In this document: piece after piece, positions 1 to 7,748 of the stretch
How the letters are laid out: the number at the start of each line of letters is the position of its first letter
How positions within the stretch are numbered: the first letter of the stretch is position 1
Origin: Berkiella_A sp963976875
Lineage (GTDB): Bacteria > Pseudomonadota > Gammaproteobacteria > Berkiellales > Berkiellaceae
Direction of reading: 5' to 3'
DNA: 64,000 nt
Assembly: GCA_963976875.1 (NCBI GenBank)
Contig: CAXBML010000007.1
Coordinates: 62,001 to 126,000 of the forward strand
The notes under the pieces: generated by a model
Told to the model about the DNA's origin: nothing
The model's database searches: none
The model's input: only the letters and a program-made list of their open reading frames with translations
Translations under genes and position numbers: made by a program

Positions 1-914
1 GTTTATCGGGCAGACTGATAAAAGAGCAAGAAAAACTCGAGCTTTTAAACCAAGAACTGGAAAAAGCAAATGAACAAGAAACATTATTGGTCGAAAACAT
101 TAAAACCTACAAGGCATTAAAAGTTGCTTTGAATGAGGAGCTACAAGACAGCAAAGAAATAGCGGCTCTCAATAAAGAAACAAAAGAGATCTCTGAAACC
201 CTAGATGATAATATCGCCAAACTGGATAAAGTGAATAACAATATAGAACGTAGAGAAGAAAACATTGAAAAACTAAAAAACCAGCTAGAGTCTAAAAAAG
301 AGGCCATGATAAAGCGAACCCAAGAAACAGGACTGCCTGCCTCTGCGAAAAAAACAAAACAAATAGAAAAGTTGGAAGCCAAAATCCATGACTTAGAATA
401 CAAATACCTACCAATAGAAAAAGCCAAACAACAGACATTAGAGCAGCTCGTTTCACACCAGAAAACTCGACAAAAAGAGATTCCGACTAGAGTAACAGAA
501 CTAACAGAAAATATTGTCCGTAACCAACACAGGGCGCAACAAATGCAACTTCAAATTGATCAGTCAGAACCCAGACGACAAGCTTTGCAGCGTACTACCC
601 TTGATCTGAAACAACTCAAGAAACCACCTCAAATATCGACTCAAGCTGTTCCTCGACAACAAATTAATCCCCCTTCAAGTTTGGCCTATGCCGATTTACA
701 TCCTTCTGCCCCCGTCCTCAATAACGATAATAACGATGCCCAAACTCACAATCCATATGCGACTCTTCGCCTTTCTGAGCAACCATCAGCGCCCCCTCAC
801 CCTGATAGAAAAAGAGATCCCTATGCGAGTTCAGCCGATGATAAAAAACCATCCGCGCCTAAAACAACAGATGATAAAACCGAAAAAAAAGAGAAAAAGT
901 TTACTAACCGATAA
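1..914 (+). CDS. Coiled-coil protein with proline-rich, PSAP-containing tail (5' end outside window)
   Basis: The reading frame is open from base 3, so the gene enters from the left and its N-terminus is missing; the first in-window start codon, a TTG at 87, is probably internal. About 200 residues are rich in Glu, Lys, Gln and Leu with heptad-like spacing, as in a long coiled coil. The last 90 residues are low-complexity, rich in Pro, Ser, Asp and Asn. They carry three PSAP tetrapeptides (702-713, 783-794, 849-860) and three Tyr-Ala motifs (codons at 687, 756 and 822), and end in a Lys-rich stretch. I see no enzymatic domain and do not recognise the family. Coiled coils with short linear motifs are common in secreted host-interacting proteins, but secretion is only inferred. 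Confidence 0.7.
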   Translation, partial: LSGRLIKEQEKLELLNQELEKANEQETLLVENIKTYKALKVALNEELQDSKEIAALNKETKEISETLDDNIAKLDKVNNNIERREENIEKLKNQLESKKEAMIKRTQETGLPASAKKTKQIEKLEAKIHDLEYKYLPIEKAKQQTLEQLVSHQKTRQKEIPTRVTELTENIVRNQHRAQQMQLQIDQSEPRRQALQRTTLDLKQLKKPPQISTQAVPRQQINPPSSLAYADLHPSAPVLNNDNNDAQTHNPYATLRLSEQPSAPPHPDRKRDPYASSADDKKPSAPKTTDDKTEKKEKKFTNR

Positions 915-1010
915 GTTATCAAGCCAAAGCAGTATTTTGCACACTTTGTTGTTATAATAAATCAAAAGCAATAACATTACTTAACTTACTGACATATAAT
1001 GGAGATGTAT

Positions 1011-1343
1011 ATGGGACAGTGCTTATTTTGCGATATGGTGGAAGGCAAAGTACCTGCCGAGAAGCTTTATGAAGATGATACAATTTTCGTCATCAAAGAT
1101 ATCAACCCTAAAGCGAAAGTGCATTTATTAGTCATCCCTAAAATTCATATTGCTAATTTACAGGATGTCCAGGAAGAGCATGGTGACTTACTAGGCTACA
1201 TGATGACATCCCTAAAAAATTTCGCCCAACAGCAAAATATAGATTCATTCAGAACGATTATTAATACTGGGAAAGATAGCGGGCAAGAAATTTATCATTT
1301 ACATTTTCATTTGTTGGGTGGTGGCCCATTACCCAAATTTTAA
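1011..1343 (+). CDS. HIT-family nucleotide-binding hydrolase (HinT-like)
   Basis: A 110-residue histidine-triad protein. The family hydrolyses purine nucleoside phosphoramidates and aminoacyl-adenylates in the cytoplasm. The signature His-x-His-x-His is seen near the C-terminus in HLHFHLLGG, with the usual N-terminal CLFC and the INPKAKVHLLVIPK segment. Earlier in-frame ATGs lie at 999 and 1005. The start at 1011 is preferred because GGAG (1001-1004) then sits at Shine-Dalgarno distance. The length is typical. It lies 27 bases upstream of tatA and may be cotranscribed with the tat genes; no terminator is visible between them. Confidence 0.92.
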   Translation: MGQCLFCDMVEGKVPAEKLYEDDTIFVIKDINPKAKVHLLVIPKIHIANLQDVQEEHGDLLGYMMTSLKNFAQQQNIDSFRTIINTGKDSGQEIYHLHFHLLGGGPLPKF

Positions 1344-1370
1344 TTACTCTTTTTAAATACGAGGTGTCTC

Positions 1371-1538
1371 ATGGGCATTGGTGGCATTAGTCCTGGTTCT
1401 TTATTATTAATTTTTTTAATTGTGATTGTATTATTCGGCACGAAAAAGCTGCGTAATGTCGGCGAAGACTTAGGGAAAGCCTTACAAGGTTTTAGAAAAG
1501 GTCTCAAAGAATCTGAACAAGAGGATAAAAGCACATAA
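1371..1538 (+). CDS. tatA: Sec-independent translocase subunit TatA
   Basis: A 55-residue pore-forming component of the twin-arginine translocase, which exports folded proteins across the inner membrane. One N-terminal membrane helix (about residues 8-21) is followed by the family hinge FGTKKLRNVGEDLGKALQGF and a charged amphipathic tail. Shine-Dalgarno GAGG lies at 1361-1364. The stop codon overlaps the tatB ATG by one base (TAATG), indicating translational coupling. At 55 residues it is shorter than the roughly 90 residues of E. coli TatA, but the conserved core is complete. Confidence 0.93.
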   Translation: MGIGGISPGSLLLIFLIVIVLFGTKKLRNVGEDLGKALQGFRKGLKESEQEDKST

Positions 1539-1720
1539 TGGGCTTCATTGGTTTTAGTGAACTACTTGTCATTATTTTGGTTGCAATTTGCGTATTAAAA
1601 CCGCAACAATTGCACAGTATCGCTCTATTGCTTGGCAAGCTATTTGGAAAAACCAAAAAACAATACCAAGCCCTGAAGTCAGAGCTAAACCAAACGATTC
1701 AGCCACCTAAAGAAAAGTAA
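1538..1720 (+). CDS. tatB: Probable TatB, unusually short
   Basis: A 60-residue protein between tatA and tatC, with an N-terminal Gly-Phe-Ser-Glu-Leu motif, a membrane helix (about 8-20) and a Lys/Gln-rich tail. TatB forms the substrate-receptor complex with TatC. The Glu after the short N-terminal segment and the Pro after the helix (KPQQL) agree with the TatA/B fold. The assignment rests largely on position. It is far shorter than E. coli TatB (about 170 residues) and lacks most of the cytoplasmic domain. It starts on the last base of the tatA stop codon and ends 5 bases before tatC. Confidence 0.7.
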   Translation: MGFIGFSELLVIILVAICVLKPQQLHSIALLLGKLFGKTKKQYQALKSELNQTIQPPKEK

Positions 1721-1725
1721 TCACC

Positions 1726-2466
1726 ATGTCGGAACTGATACCCAACGCTATTGCGCATATTATAGAGTTACGCAAAAAATTAATTATATCGGTTGGCATA
1801 TTTTTAGTTTTTTTCTTAGGCTACTTTGTTTTTTGCCAGCCTTTATTTGATAACTTGGGGCAACACTTGCTCAAGCATCTACCCAGCTATCAAATTATTG
1901 CAACTCAAGTCACGGCACCCCTTACCGTTCTAGTAAAACTGAGTATGCTATGTGCCATATTTACCACTGTCCCTATCTTTATATACCAGATTTGCTCTTT
2001 TATCGCACCTGGCCTGTATCAGCACGAGAAAAAATTATTTTTCCCATTGATTGCCTTAAGCACTCTTTTATTTTATTTAGGCGGATTGTTTGCATTTTTT
2101 GTTGTTTGCCCATTGGCATTAAGCTTTTTCTACCACTTTGCACCTTCTCAAGTCACCGTCATGACCGACATTGGGGCATATTTTCATTTTGTGTCTAATA
2201 TGGTGATGACTTTTGCTTTATGCTTTCAAATACCCATGCTTATCTACTCTGCGTTGTATTTTAATATTCTAAGTAAAAGTCGCTTTAGCCAAAAACGTGG
2301 TTATATTATAGTCGGTTGCTTTATTCTCGGTATGCTTTTAACGCCACCTGATGTTATTTCGCAAATTCTATTGGCTGTACCATTGATCTTATTATTTGAG
2401 CTGGGGTTGATTTTATATTATTTTTTCCCACACCCAGGACGAAATTCAGATCGGCTTTCATCATAG
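1726..2466 (+). CDS. tatC: Sec-independent translocase subunit TatC
   Basis: A 246-residue polytopic inner-membrane protein that recognises twin-arginine signal peptides. Six hydrophobic helices are visible. Family landmarks include an N-terminal HIIELRKKL segment, the FIAPGLYQHEKKLFFP loop after helix 2, and TPPDVISQILLAVPLILLFELG near the end. The length matches the family. Its 3' end overlaps the convergent gene at 2418-3080 by 49 bases, so the two C-terminal coding regions share sequence on opposite strands. Confidence 0.95.
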   Translation: MSELIPNAIAHIIELRKKLIISVGIFLVFFLGYFVFCQPLFDNLGQHLLKHLPSYQIIATQVTAPLTVLVKLSMLCAIFTTVPIFIYQICSFIAPGLYQHEKKLFFPLIALSTLLFYLGGLFAFFVVCPLALSFFYHFAPSQVTVMTDIGAYFHFVSNMVMTFALCFQIPMLIYSALYFNILSKSRFSQKRGYIIVGCFILGMLLTPPDVISQILLAVPLILLFELGLILYYFFPHPGRNSDRLSS

Positions 2467-3080
2467 TCTAAATATGTCTTATTAAAGTCCATAATCAGAA
2501 CACGGTCTCTATACATGAGTGACCTATCTTGGCTGTGCGCAATCATTTCTCTTTTAAAACCAGCTGCAAGTTGGGGGGATCGCAATATTTCACTAATCAC
2601 TTCTAATGTTTCTTTAGAGTTGGATAGTATCTTATCTGCCGATAAAAAATCTGATTCTGGTAAGCCTAACAATCGCATATACCCTTTATATAGTTCATCT
2701 ACTATATACTCAGTTGCATATGGATTGATTTGAGTCATAACGGCCTCAATATCTTTTTTAAGGGTGCTGCCCCCTCCTACACCAACATACTCCCCTGCTG
2801 ATTCAATCGCCTTATCTGAAAAAAAATATGAGACACAACAATTTGTTGTGGAACGTAACTTTTTGCTAAAATTTTGCAATGATTTTTTGAGCACACGTAA
2901 TGACTTAGTCTGCTTTATCGCTTGAAACTCTTTTTGAGAATAATCTAATACTTTAAAATACCAACCTTTAGATTCATTTTCTATCATATAGGTCGATAAA
3001 ATATTTTGTGTTTTTTGATAGTAACCATCAAAATCTGCCTCTCTTTTTAAGGTTTCATCGATAATAATACTGTGCAACAC
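2418..3080 (-). CDS. Hypothetical protein, 220 residues
   Basis: No recognised domain. The protein is mostly helical in composition, has no signal peptide or membrane segment, and contains a Gly-rich patch (GVGGGS) in the middle. The ORF is much longer than chance in this AT-rich sequence and has ordinary codon use. It is convergent with tatC and overlaps its 3' end by 49 bases. It is read away from the MITE-like element at 3156-3334, which lies just upstream and may affect its expression. The function is unknown; a lineage-specific or secreted protein is possible but unsupported. Confidence 0.6.
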   Translation of the reverse strand: MLHSIIIDETLKREADFDGYYQKTQNILSTYMIENESKGWYFKVLDYSQKEFQAIKQTKSLRVLKKSLQNFSKKLRSTTNCCVSYFFSDKAIESAGEYVGVGGGSTLKKDIEAVMTQINPYATEYIVDELYKGYMRLLGLPESDFLSADKILSNSKETLEVISEILRSPQLAAGFKREMIAHSQDRSLMYRDRVLIMDFNKTYLDYDESRSEFRPGCGKK

Positions 3081-3155
3081 ATGATGCCTCTCAATTAAGA
3101 CTATAAGAGATCTTTGATTGTGTCTGAAAAAAATGAGTCTGTAAACCTAGAAGCA

Positions 3156-3334
3156 TATACCCATTATGCTTCAAGATGCATTATTTATTTCAAGGATAAC
3201 TATGAGATATAAAAGATATCGACTGAAAAAAGTGAGGAATAGTCACTCTATTTTGGTTTTTTTGCAAGAAGACATCTTTTAAAGGTCGCGTTTAGACGAC
3301 GAAAAAAGATGCATCTTGAAGCATAAAGGGTATA
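3156..3334. mobile_element. MITE-like element with 26-bp terminal inverted repeats
   Basis: The segment at 3156-3181 is repeated in inverted orientation at 3309-3334 with one mismatch in 26 positions; the shared core is TTATGCTTCAAGATGCAT. The 127 bases between carry no plausible gene. Size, AT-richness, non-coding interior and near-perfect terminal repeats fit a miniature inverted-repeat transposable element or a large palindromic intergenic repeat. I saw no second copy in this window and no clear target-site duplication. Confidence 0.65.
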
Positions 3335-3476
3335 TACAAGACGCTATTGCACTTGGGTTGATTTAGGACTTAAAACTTAGCATAAGGGAGCCAAATAATC
3401 TGGATCATCTAATCAAATATTCAAAAATTTGAATGCCAACTCAAAAATAAAACTATATAGAAATATATAGCCTCGT

Positions 3477-3503
3477 AAAAAACCCTTCTTTTACAGAAGG
3501 GGG
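3477..3503 (-). terminator. Rho-independent terminator after the Deg-like protease
   Basis: Read on the minus strand, a 7-bp stem (AGAAGGG paired with CCCTTCT, loop of five) is followed by a run of six T (complement of 3477-3482). It lies about 50 bases beyond the stop of the gene at 3555-5177. Confidence 0.7.
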
Positions 3504-3511
3504 CCTAGCAT

Positions 3512-3539
3512 CTTTAATCTTTAATCTTTAATCTTTAAT
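3512..3539. repeat. Tandem heptamer repeat (CTTTAAT x4)
   Basis: Four perfect head-to-tail copies of CTTTAAT lie between the terminator and the stop of the Deg-like protease gene, within its 3' untranslated region. The array is a candidate variable-number repeat. Confidence 0.85.
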
Positions 3540-3554
3540 TTAATTTATTTTTAT

Positions 3555-5177
3555 CTAATGAGGTCGTATACTCGGCTTCTGCTCTATAGACAGCTTTTCA
3601 AACCATTCATCCAGCTCATCATCTGATTGATTTGGGTCAAGCGCAACAGGGGGAGGTGGTGCCTTCTCTTTTCCTTTTGACGCTAAACTGCCACTGCTGC
3701 CCGCACTAAATAATACAGGCTGGCTATCTAACCCCATCAAAGTCTCTAACGGATCTTTGCTAGGTTCTTGTTTGACCAAATCAATAGAACGATCATGTTC
3801 AATGCCATACTGAATTAAAGCCGCCGCCGCATCTGGCTTCGATAAATTAGGTACCACTAAGTGCTTCCCAGAATGCAACTCTATCATATGGTTTTTTCCA
3901 GGGTTTTCTTCCACGGCCTCAACCAAATCATTCATATTATGAATGTTGCGCCCATTCACCCGCTCAATAATTTCCCCTCTAAACCCACTATATCCCTGTG
4001 TATATTCTGTGGCTAAAACCGTGTTAATCGCAATTAACTGCTCCCCTTTAAATTTCTTTTGTCTATTCGGGAACATTTCTTTGGTGTCATAAATATAGTT
4101 TTTGTTCACTGGCTGGGCACAGATTAAACCGGCAATCATAAAATAACTGGGGGGTTTGCCAAACTCTAGGCCACTAATGATTTTCGTTGCTCTCAAAGAG
4201 TTTTCTAACGTAAACCTTTCCGAACACTCTTTACCATTTCGCAGAACGGAGAATGTCACCTCATCACCCAGTTCACTATTATTAATCAAATAGCGCCAAT
4301 CCACTTTTCGCATAGACCCAATATTATGAACATGGCCATCGTTATGAATTTGATGGCCGTTGATGGCCATTAGGACATCTCCTTCTTTGAGACGCAAAAA
4401 TGCACTGGATAATAAGTGGATATCCGTCACTAATATGCCAGATTGATCCTTGCGCATCCTAAACCGACTTCTTAAATAATTATTTTCCATGGTTTGCACG
4501 CTTATTGCCAAATCAGGAAAACCAACTTTTTCTGTTTCAGCTTGGTGAATATAATGCTTCAACACGCCAGCAGGAATCATATACCCAATATTTTGGCCTC
4601 CTCTCAAGCCCTGATGTACGACCCCAACCACTTCTCCTGTTTTTTTGTTAATGACGGCGCCACCACTATTCCCAGGATTAATAGGGGCACTGACTTGCGT
4701 GCTTAAAAGCATCTCCTCACTATGGGCATAATAATCACTCTCAGTGCGAGAAACGATACCACTGGTTATACAATACTCCCGGCCCCCCATGGGGAATCCA
4801 TGTACTTCTACTTTTTCTCGACGAGTGGGTGTTTCAGAAATAGAGACAATACGGGCTTTTTCCCAAAACTCAGGGTCATCCACTTCGAGTATGGCTAAAT
4901 CACAGTCATGCCCAACTGATTTAAGCTGAGCTCTATATTTTACCGAGTCATTGGCCAACTGTACCTCAAGGAAAATAGCCCCGCCTGCAACATGTGCGTT
5001 TGTAATAATTTTATTACCTTCAACGGTAAAACCAGAGCCAGTCCATTTTTTAACCGAAGGTGCTTTCCACGGCTCTGCATAATCATATTCTGTTGCTGTT
5101 GTAAAAATTTTCACGGCGAAGGGTTTTTCTTCGTCTCTGTCTGATTGGGTTGGTGCAGATGCATTCATGTCTAGCAT
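3555..5177 (-). CDS. Deg/HtrA-type serine protease, plant Deg9/Deg2-like
   Basis: A 540-residue trypsin-fold protease. The catalytic triad is visible: His62 in TNAHVAGG, Asp93 in GHDCDLAILEV and Ser171 in APINPGNSGGAV. PDZ regions follow at about 245-330 and 380-450. The GHDCDLAIL segment, the ENNYLRSRFRM linker and a C-terminal region with IERVNGRNIHNMNDL then YGIEHDRSIDL resemble plant/eukaryotic Deg2/Deg9 proteases more than periplasmic DegP. No signal peptide or membrane anchor is seen, so it should be cytosolic or exported by a specialised system. The tail is acidic then basic (SDDELDEWFEKLS). A terminator and a heptamer array follow the gene. The protease call is firm; the eukaryote-like affinity is from memory of the family pattern. 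Confidence 0.88.
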   Translation of the reverse strand: MLDMNASAPTQSDRDEEKPFAVKIFTTATEYDYAEPWKAPSVKKWTGSGFTVEGNKIITNAHVAGGAIFLEVQLANDSVKYRAQLKSVGHDCDLAILEVDDPEFWEKARIVSISETPTRREKVEVHGFPMGGREYCITSGIVSRTESDYYAHSEEMLLSTQVSAPINPGNSGGAVINKKTGEVVGVVHQGLRGGQNIGYMIPAGVLKHYIHQAETEKVGFPDLAISVQTMENNYLRSRFRMRKDQSGILVTDIHLLSSAFLRLKEGDVLMAINGHQIHNDGHVHNIGSMRKVDWRYLINNSELGDEVTFSVLRNGKECSERFTLENSLRATKIISGLEFGKPPSYFMIAGLICAQPVNKNYIYDTKEMFPNRQKKFKGEQLIAINTVLATEYTQGYSGFRGEIIERVNGRNIHNMNDLVEAVEENPGKNHMIELHSGKHLVVPNLSKPDAAAALIQYGIEHDRSIDLVKQEPSKDPLETLMGLDSQPVLFSAGSSGSLASKGKEKAPPPPVALDPNQSDDELDEWFEKLSIEQKPSIRPH

Positions 5178-5661
5178 TTCATTCTCCTTTGGCTCACGCC
5201 ATTTTCTGTGCTCCCTTTTATGAGTACATCGTTTAAAATTTTTAGGCTAGAGGAGAATCAAGTAATCAAATCAAATAAAGCGATTGTCTGTTGAGAGACG
5301 AGTTAAATACTTATAGTTTTGTCAGAAGTAGATCTAACATCAAGGATTGTGCCAAATAGGCATTAAATATGCTTATTTCTGACGACTGGTCACACGCTTC
5401 AATATAAATCTTTAGCTATTTATGTATTTAATCTTGATTATTTTGTTGAAATGACAAGTGTTTTTTCTGTTTTTGAAATCCTATATTTGCGTTACCGTAA
5501 AACAAGCTTTGATGTAAGCCTTTCGCCCAAAATAGACCAAGCCATCACCCCAAAAAATTGGCAGGTGGTTTTGCGTATAGTGGCGAATATGTTTCCAATG
5601 GTTATATTAACTTTATGGCTGGACGTATATTTTAAAATTATAATGAAAAATTCATTTCGTA
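5178..5661. other. Gene-poor stretch upstream of the Deg-like protease
   Basis: This AT-rich interval separates two minus-strand genes. It should hold the promoter of the Deg-like protease, but no clear -35/-10 pair was found. A 75-codon plus-strand ORF at 5451-5678 has no ribosome-binding site and no recognisable product. Nothing else is supported. Confidence 0.4.
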
Positions 5662-5689
5662 CCCGTAACAGAAGATAGCCTGTTACGGG
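5662..5689. terminator. Strong hairpin downstream of proline iminopeptidase
   Basis: A perfect 10-bp inverted repeat, CCCGTAACAG (5662-5671) with CTGTTACGGG (5680-5689), loop of eight. It lies just beyond the stop of the minus-strand gene at 5722. No T-run follows on either strand, so it may protect the 3' end or work with Rho rather than act as a classical terminator. Confidence 0.5.
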
Positions 5690-5721
5690 CTCACATATAA
5701 AAAAATCAAAGACCGCTATTT

Positions 5722-6672
5722 TTACTCATGATAGCGTGCCATAATATTAGTCGCATTCACTAATGCATCCGTGGTGCCAGGCTCACTTGAGGCATGCCCC
5801 GCATCCCGAATAATATGCAACTCTGAACGCTCCCAAGCATGATGTAACTTGTAAGCATTATCTAATGGGCAAATCATATCGTAACGGCCATGCACAATAA
5901 TCCCTGGTATATTTTCTAGTTTATGCATATTTTGCAATATTTGATTTGGCTCAATGAAACTTTTATTTAAGAAATAATGTGCCTCTATACGCGCCAAGCT
6001 CATCGCAGTATGTGGATGGGTAAATCGATTAAACACGGTTTTACATGGATGCAAAGTGGCACATTGCCCTTCCCATTGTGCCCAATGCTTAGCCGCCCCC
6101 ATTCGCGCGAGTTCATCATTACTATTTAATAATTTATAATATGCACTAATAACATCTATGCGTTTCGTTTCTGAAATAGGCAACATAAACTCTTCCCAAT
6201 AATCTGGAAATATTTGACTAGCGCCCTCTTGATAGAACCATTTAAAGTCTTCCTCTCGACATAAAAATATTCCCCGCATAATCATACCCATCACTCGCTC
6301 GGGATGTGCTTGCGCATACAGTAAACTTAAAGTCGACCCCCATGAGCCACCAAATAACATCCAACGTTGCAGGCCCAAAGACTCACGAATAGTTTCCATA
6401 TCTCTTATTAATGCCTGAGTATCATTATTCTCTAGGCTACCATGTGGCTTGGAACGCCCACAGCCGCGTTGATCGAATAAAATAATTCTATAACGCATAG
6501 GATCAAAAAAGCGACGGTCATCCTCAGTGCACCCAGCACCTGGCCCACCATGCACAAATAAAACAGGCAAGCCATCTGGATCCCCGCACTCTTCAATATA
6601 TAATTTATGGGGGCTGTCGACCTCAATTTTATGTTGGTTAAACGGCTTGATGGGAGGATATAGTTTTTTCAC
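5722..6672 (-). CDS. pip: Proline iminopeptidase
   Basis: A 316-residue alpha/beta-hydrolase of peptidase family S33 that removes N-terminal proline from peptides in the cytoplasm. Visible features are the oxyanion motif HGGPGAGC (41-48), the FDQRGCGRS segment, the nucleophile Ser110 in GGSWGS, the acid Asp in HGRYDMICP and the catalytic His in RDAGHASSEPG. Length and start match the family (MKKLYPPIKPF). It stands alone between gene-poor stretches, with a hairpin 33 bases after its stop. Confidence 0.95.
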   Translation of the reverse strand: MKKLYPPIKPFNQHKIEVDSPHKLYIEECGDPDGLPVLFVHGGPGAGCTEDDRRFFDPMRYRIILFDQRGCGRSKPHGSLENNDTQALIRDMETIRESLGLQRWMLFGGSWGSTLSLLYAQAHPERVMGMIMRGIFLCREEDFKWFYQEGASQIFPDYWEEFMLPISETKRIDVISAYYKLLNSNDELARMGAAKHWAQWEGQCATLHPCKTVFNRFTHPHTAMSLARIEAHYFLNKSFIEPNQILQNMHKLENIPGIIVHGRYDMICPLDNAYKLHHAWERSELHIIRDAGHASSEPGTTDALVNATNIMARYHE

Positions 6673-6841
6673 AGATTGTTCCTTTCCTGGTTTTAAACAT
6701 AAGTATGTATGTTCCTAAGATCATGACTGATGTTTTAAAAGGTTGATCACCTACACAGCGTCTAGATCTAAGCTCTATATCCCACCATTTTGGTTGTGAG
6801 ACACTAATATTGTCAATCTCTAACCGATCTTAATTGGTATT

Positions 6842-6870
6842 TGCCTGGAACCCCTTCCAGGCATTTTTTT
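6842..6870 (+). terminator. Orphan Rho-independent terminator (possible small RNA end)
   Basis: A perfect 9-bp stem (TGCCTGGAA / TTCCAGGCA) with a 4-base loop is followed by seven T (6864-6870), a textbook intrinsic terminator on the plus strand. No plus-strand protein gene lies upstream; the nearest upstream gene (pip) is divergent and starts at 6672. Bases 6720-6841 are therefore candidates for a short non-coding RNA or an attenuated leader. The rest of the interval to 7067 shows nothing else that I can support. Confidence 0.75.
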
Positions 6871-7067
6871 GCCCATACAAAAAATTTCGCAGAAAACCTA
6901 CCCACTGTATCCTATTTTACCGGCATTGTGCTCAGCCAATGGCCAATGCAACTGCATAAATTATCAACTATCTTAAATATATAGGACTATCAGATTGCTT
7001 CAGACTTTATGGTTTGGTGCCGATACAAGATAGTAGGCATATCAGAAGTATTAAGGGGTTTATATAT

Positions 7068-7649
7068 ATGCGCTCATTGCTATTACACCCAACATCGATT
7101 GCACAGTGGCAGGCCCTTATTCATGAGGCGCAAAAAACACTCTCAATTCGACTAGAAGAAGATTTGGAATCTTATCTTGTTTTTTTGCTCATGCGCTTTA
7201 TTGAGCAACCTTGTGTGACTCAGAGCGTATTAGGTTTAGACTTCTTGCAAAGTTCACAAAAATTGCAAAACGGCCACCCCCCTATAGCACTCAAAGATGT
7301 TGGAGATAAATGTTTGCTTTTTGCCGGACTGTTTCCTGAACGCGCCACTCGTAAACGTGTCGACCAGCTATACTTTGTCAAACTAGGGCAAACAGCTTAT
7401 GCAACCTTATCAGAACACGAAAACACCAAACAGGCTGATTTGTTCTCTACGCTCTGCACCCAGTTCATTATTCTGACTGACATACTGCAAGCGACTCGTG
7501 ATATCTCTAAAACAGATCATAATTTACTAGAGCAAATAGAGCGCTGGCAACATTCAGGTAGCCCACTGGCTTGGAAGAAAATTCAAGAAAGTACCCAAGC
7601 ACTCCCCATAAAAAACAAAAGATCGCCTAATAATAAGTCGGTTCACTAA
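7068..7649 (+). CDS. Conserved hypothetical protein, 193 residues
   Basis: The preferred start is the ATG at 7068 (MRSLLLHPTSIAQWQALI), with AAGGGG at 7053-7058 as ribosome-binding site; an upstream in-frame start at 7014 lacks one. The protein is mostly helical, with no signal peptide or membrane segment. The motif LEEDLESYLVFLLMRF, followed by a conserved-looking LKDVGDKCLLFAGLFPERA, resembles an uncharacterised gammaproteobacterial family, but I cannot name it or a function. The downstream PP-loop gene at 7749 is on the same strand about 100 bases away. Confidence 0.7.
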   Translation: MRSLLLHPTSIAQWQALIHEAQKTLSIRLEEDLESYLVFLLMRFIEQPCVTQSVLGLDFLQSSQKLQNGHPPIALKDVGDKCLLFAGLFPERATRKRVDQLYFVKLGQTAYATLSEHENTKQADLFSTLCTQFIILTDILQATRDISKTDHNLLEQIERWQHSGSPLAWKKIQESTQALPIKNKRSPNNKSVH

Positions 7650-7700
7650 AATCCCTGGCAGTTTCTCCCACTTCTCGTTATAATGCTGTGCTTTTCAATA

Positions 7701-7718
7701 AGGATCACGCATGATCCT
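7701..7718. promoter_or_regulatory. Short inverted repeat before the PP-loop gene
   Basis: AGGATCA and TGATCCT form a perfect 7-bp inverted repeat with a 4-base centre, 31 bases before the start codon at 7749. It could be an operator or a leader hairpin; nothing further can be said. Confidence 0.3.
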
Positions 7719-7748
7719 AATGACGCTATATGGCTTTGAGTACATGAC

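Noticed and set aside
687..767. ITAM-like pair of YxxL motifs (YADL and YATL)
   Set aside because: The spacing of 19 residues between the motifs is far longer than the 6-8 of an ITAM; kept only as single motifs.
1340..1534. 64-codon minus-strand ORF
   Set aside because: Antisense to tatA, whose sequence is canonical.
5451..5678. 75-codon plus-strand ORF with one hydrophobic stretch
   Set aside because: No ribosome-binding site, no recognisable family, and its 3' end runs into a hairpin region; length is within chance for AT-rich DNA.
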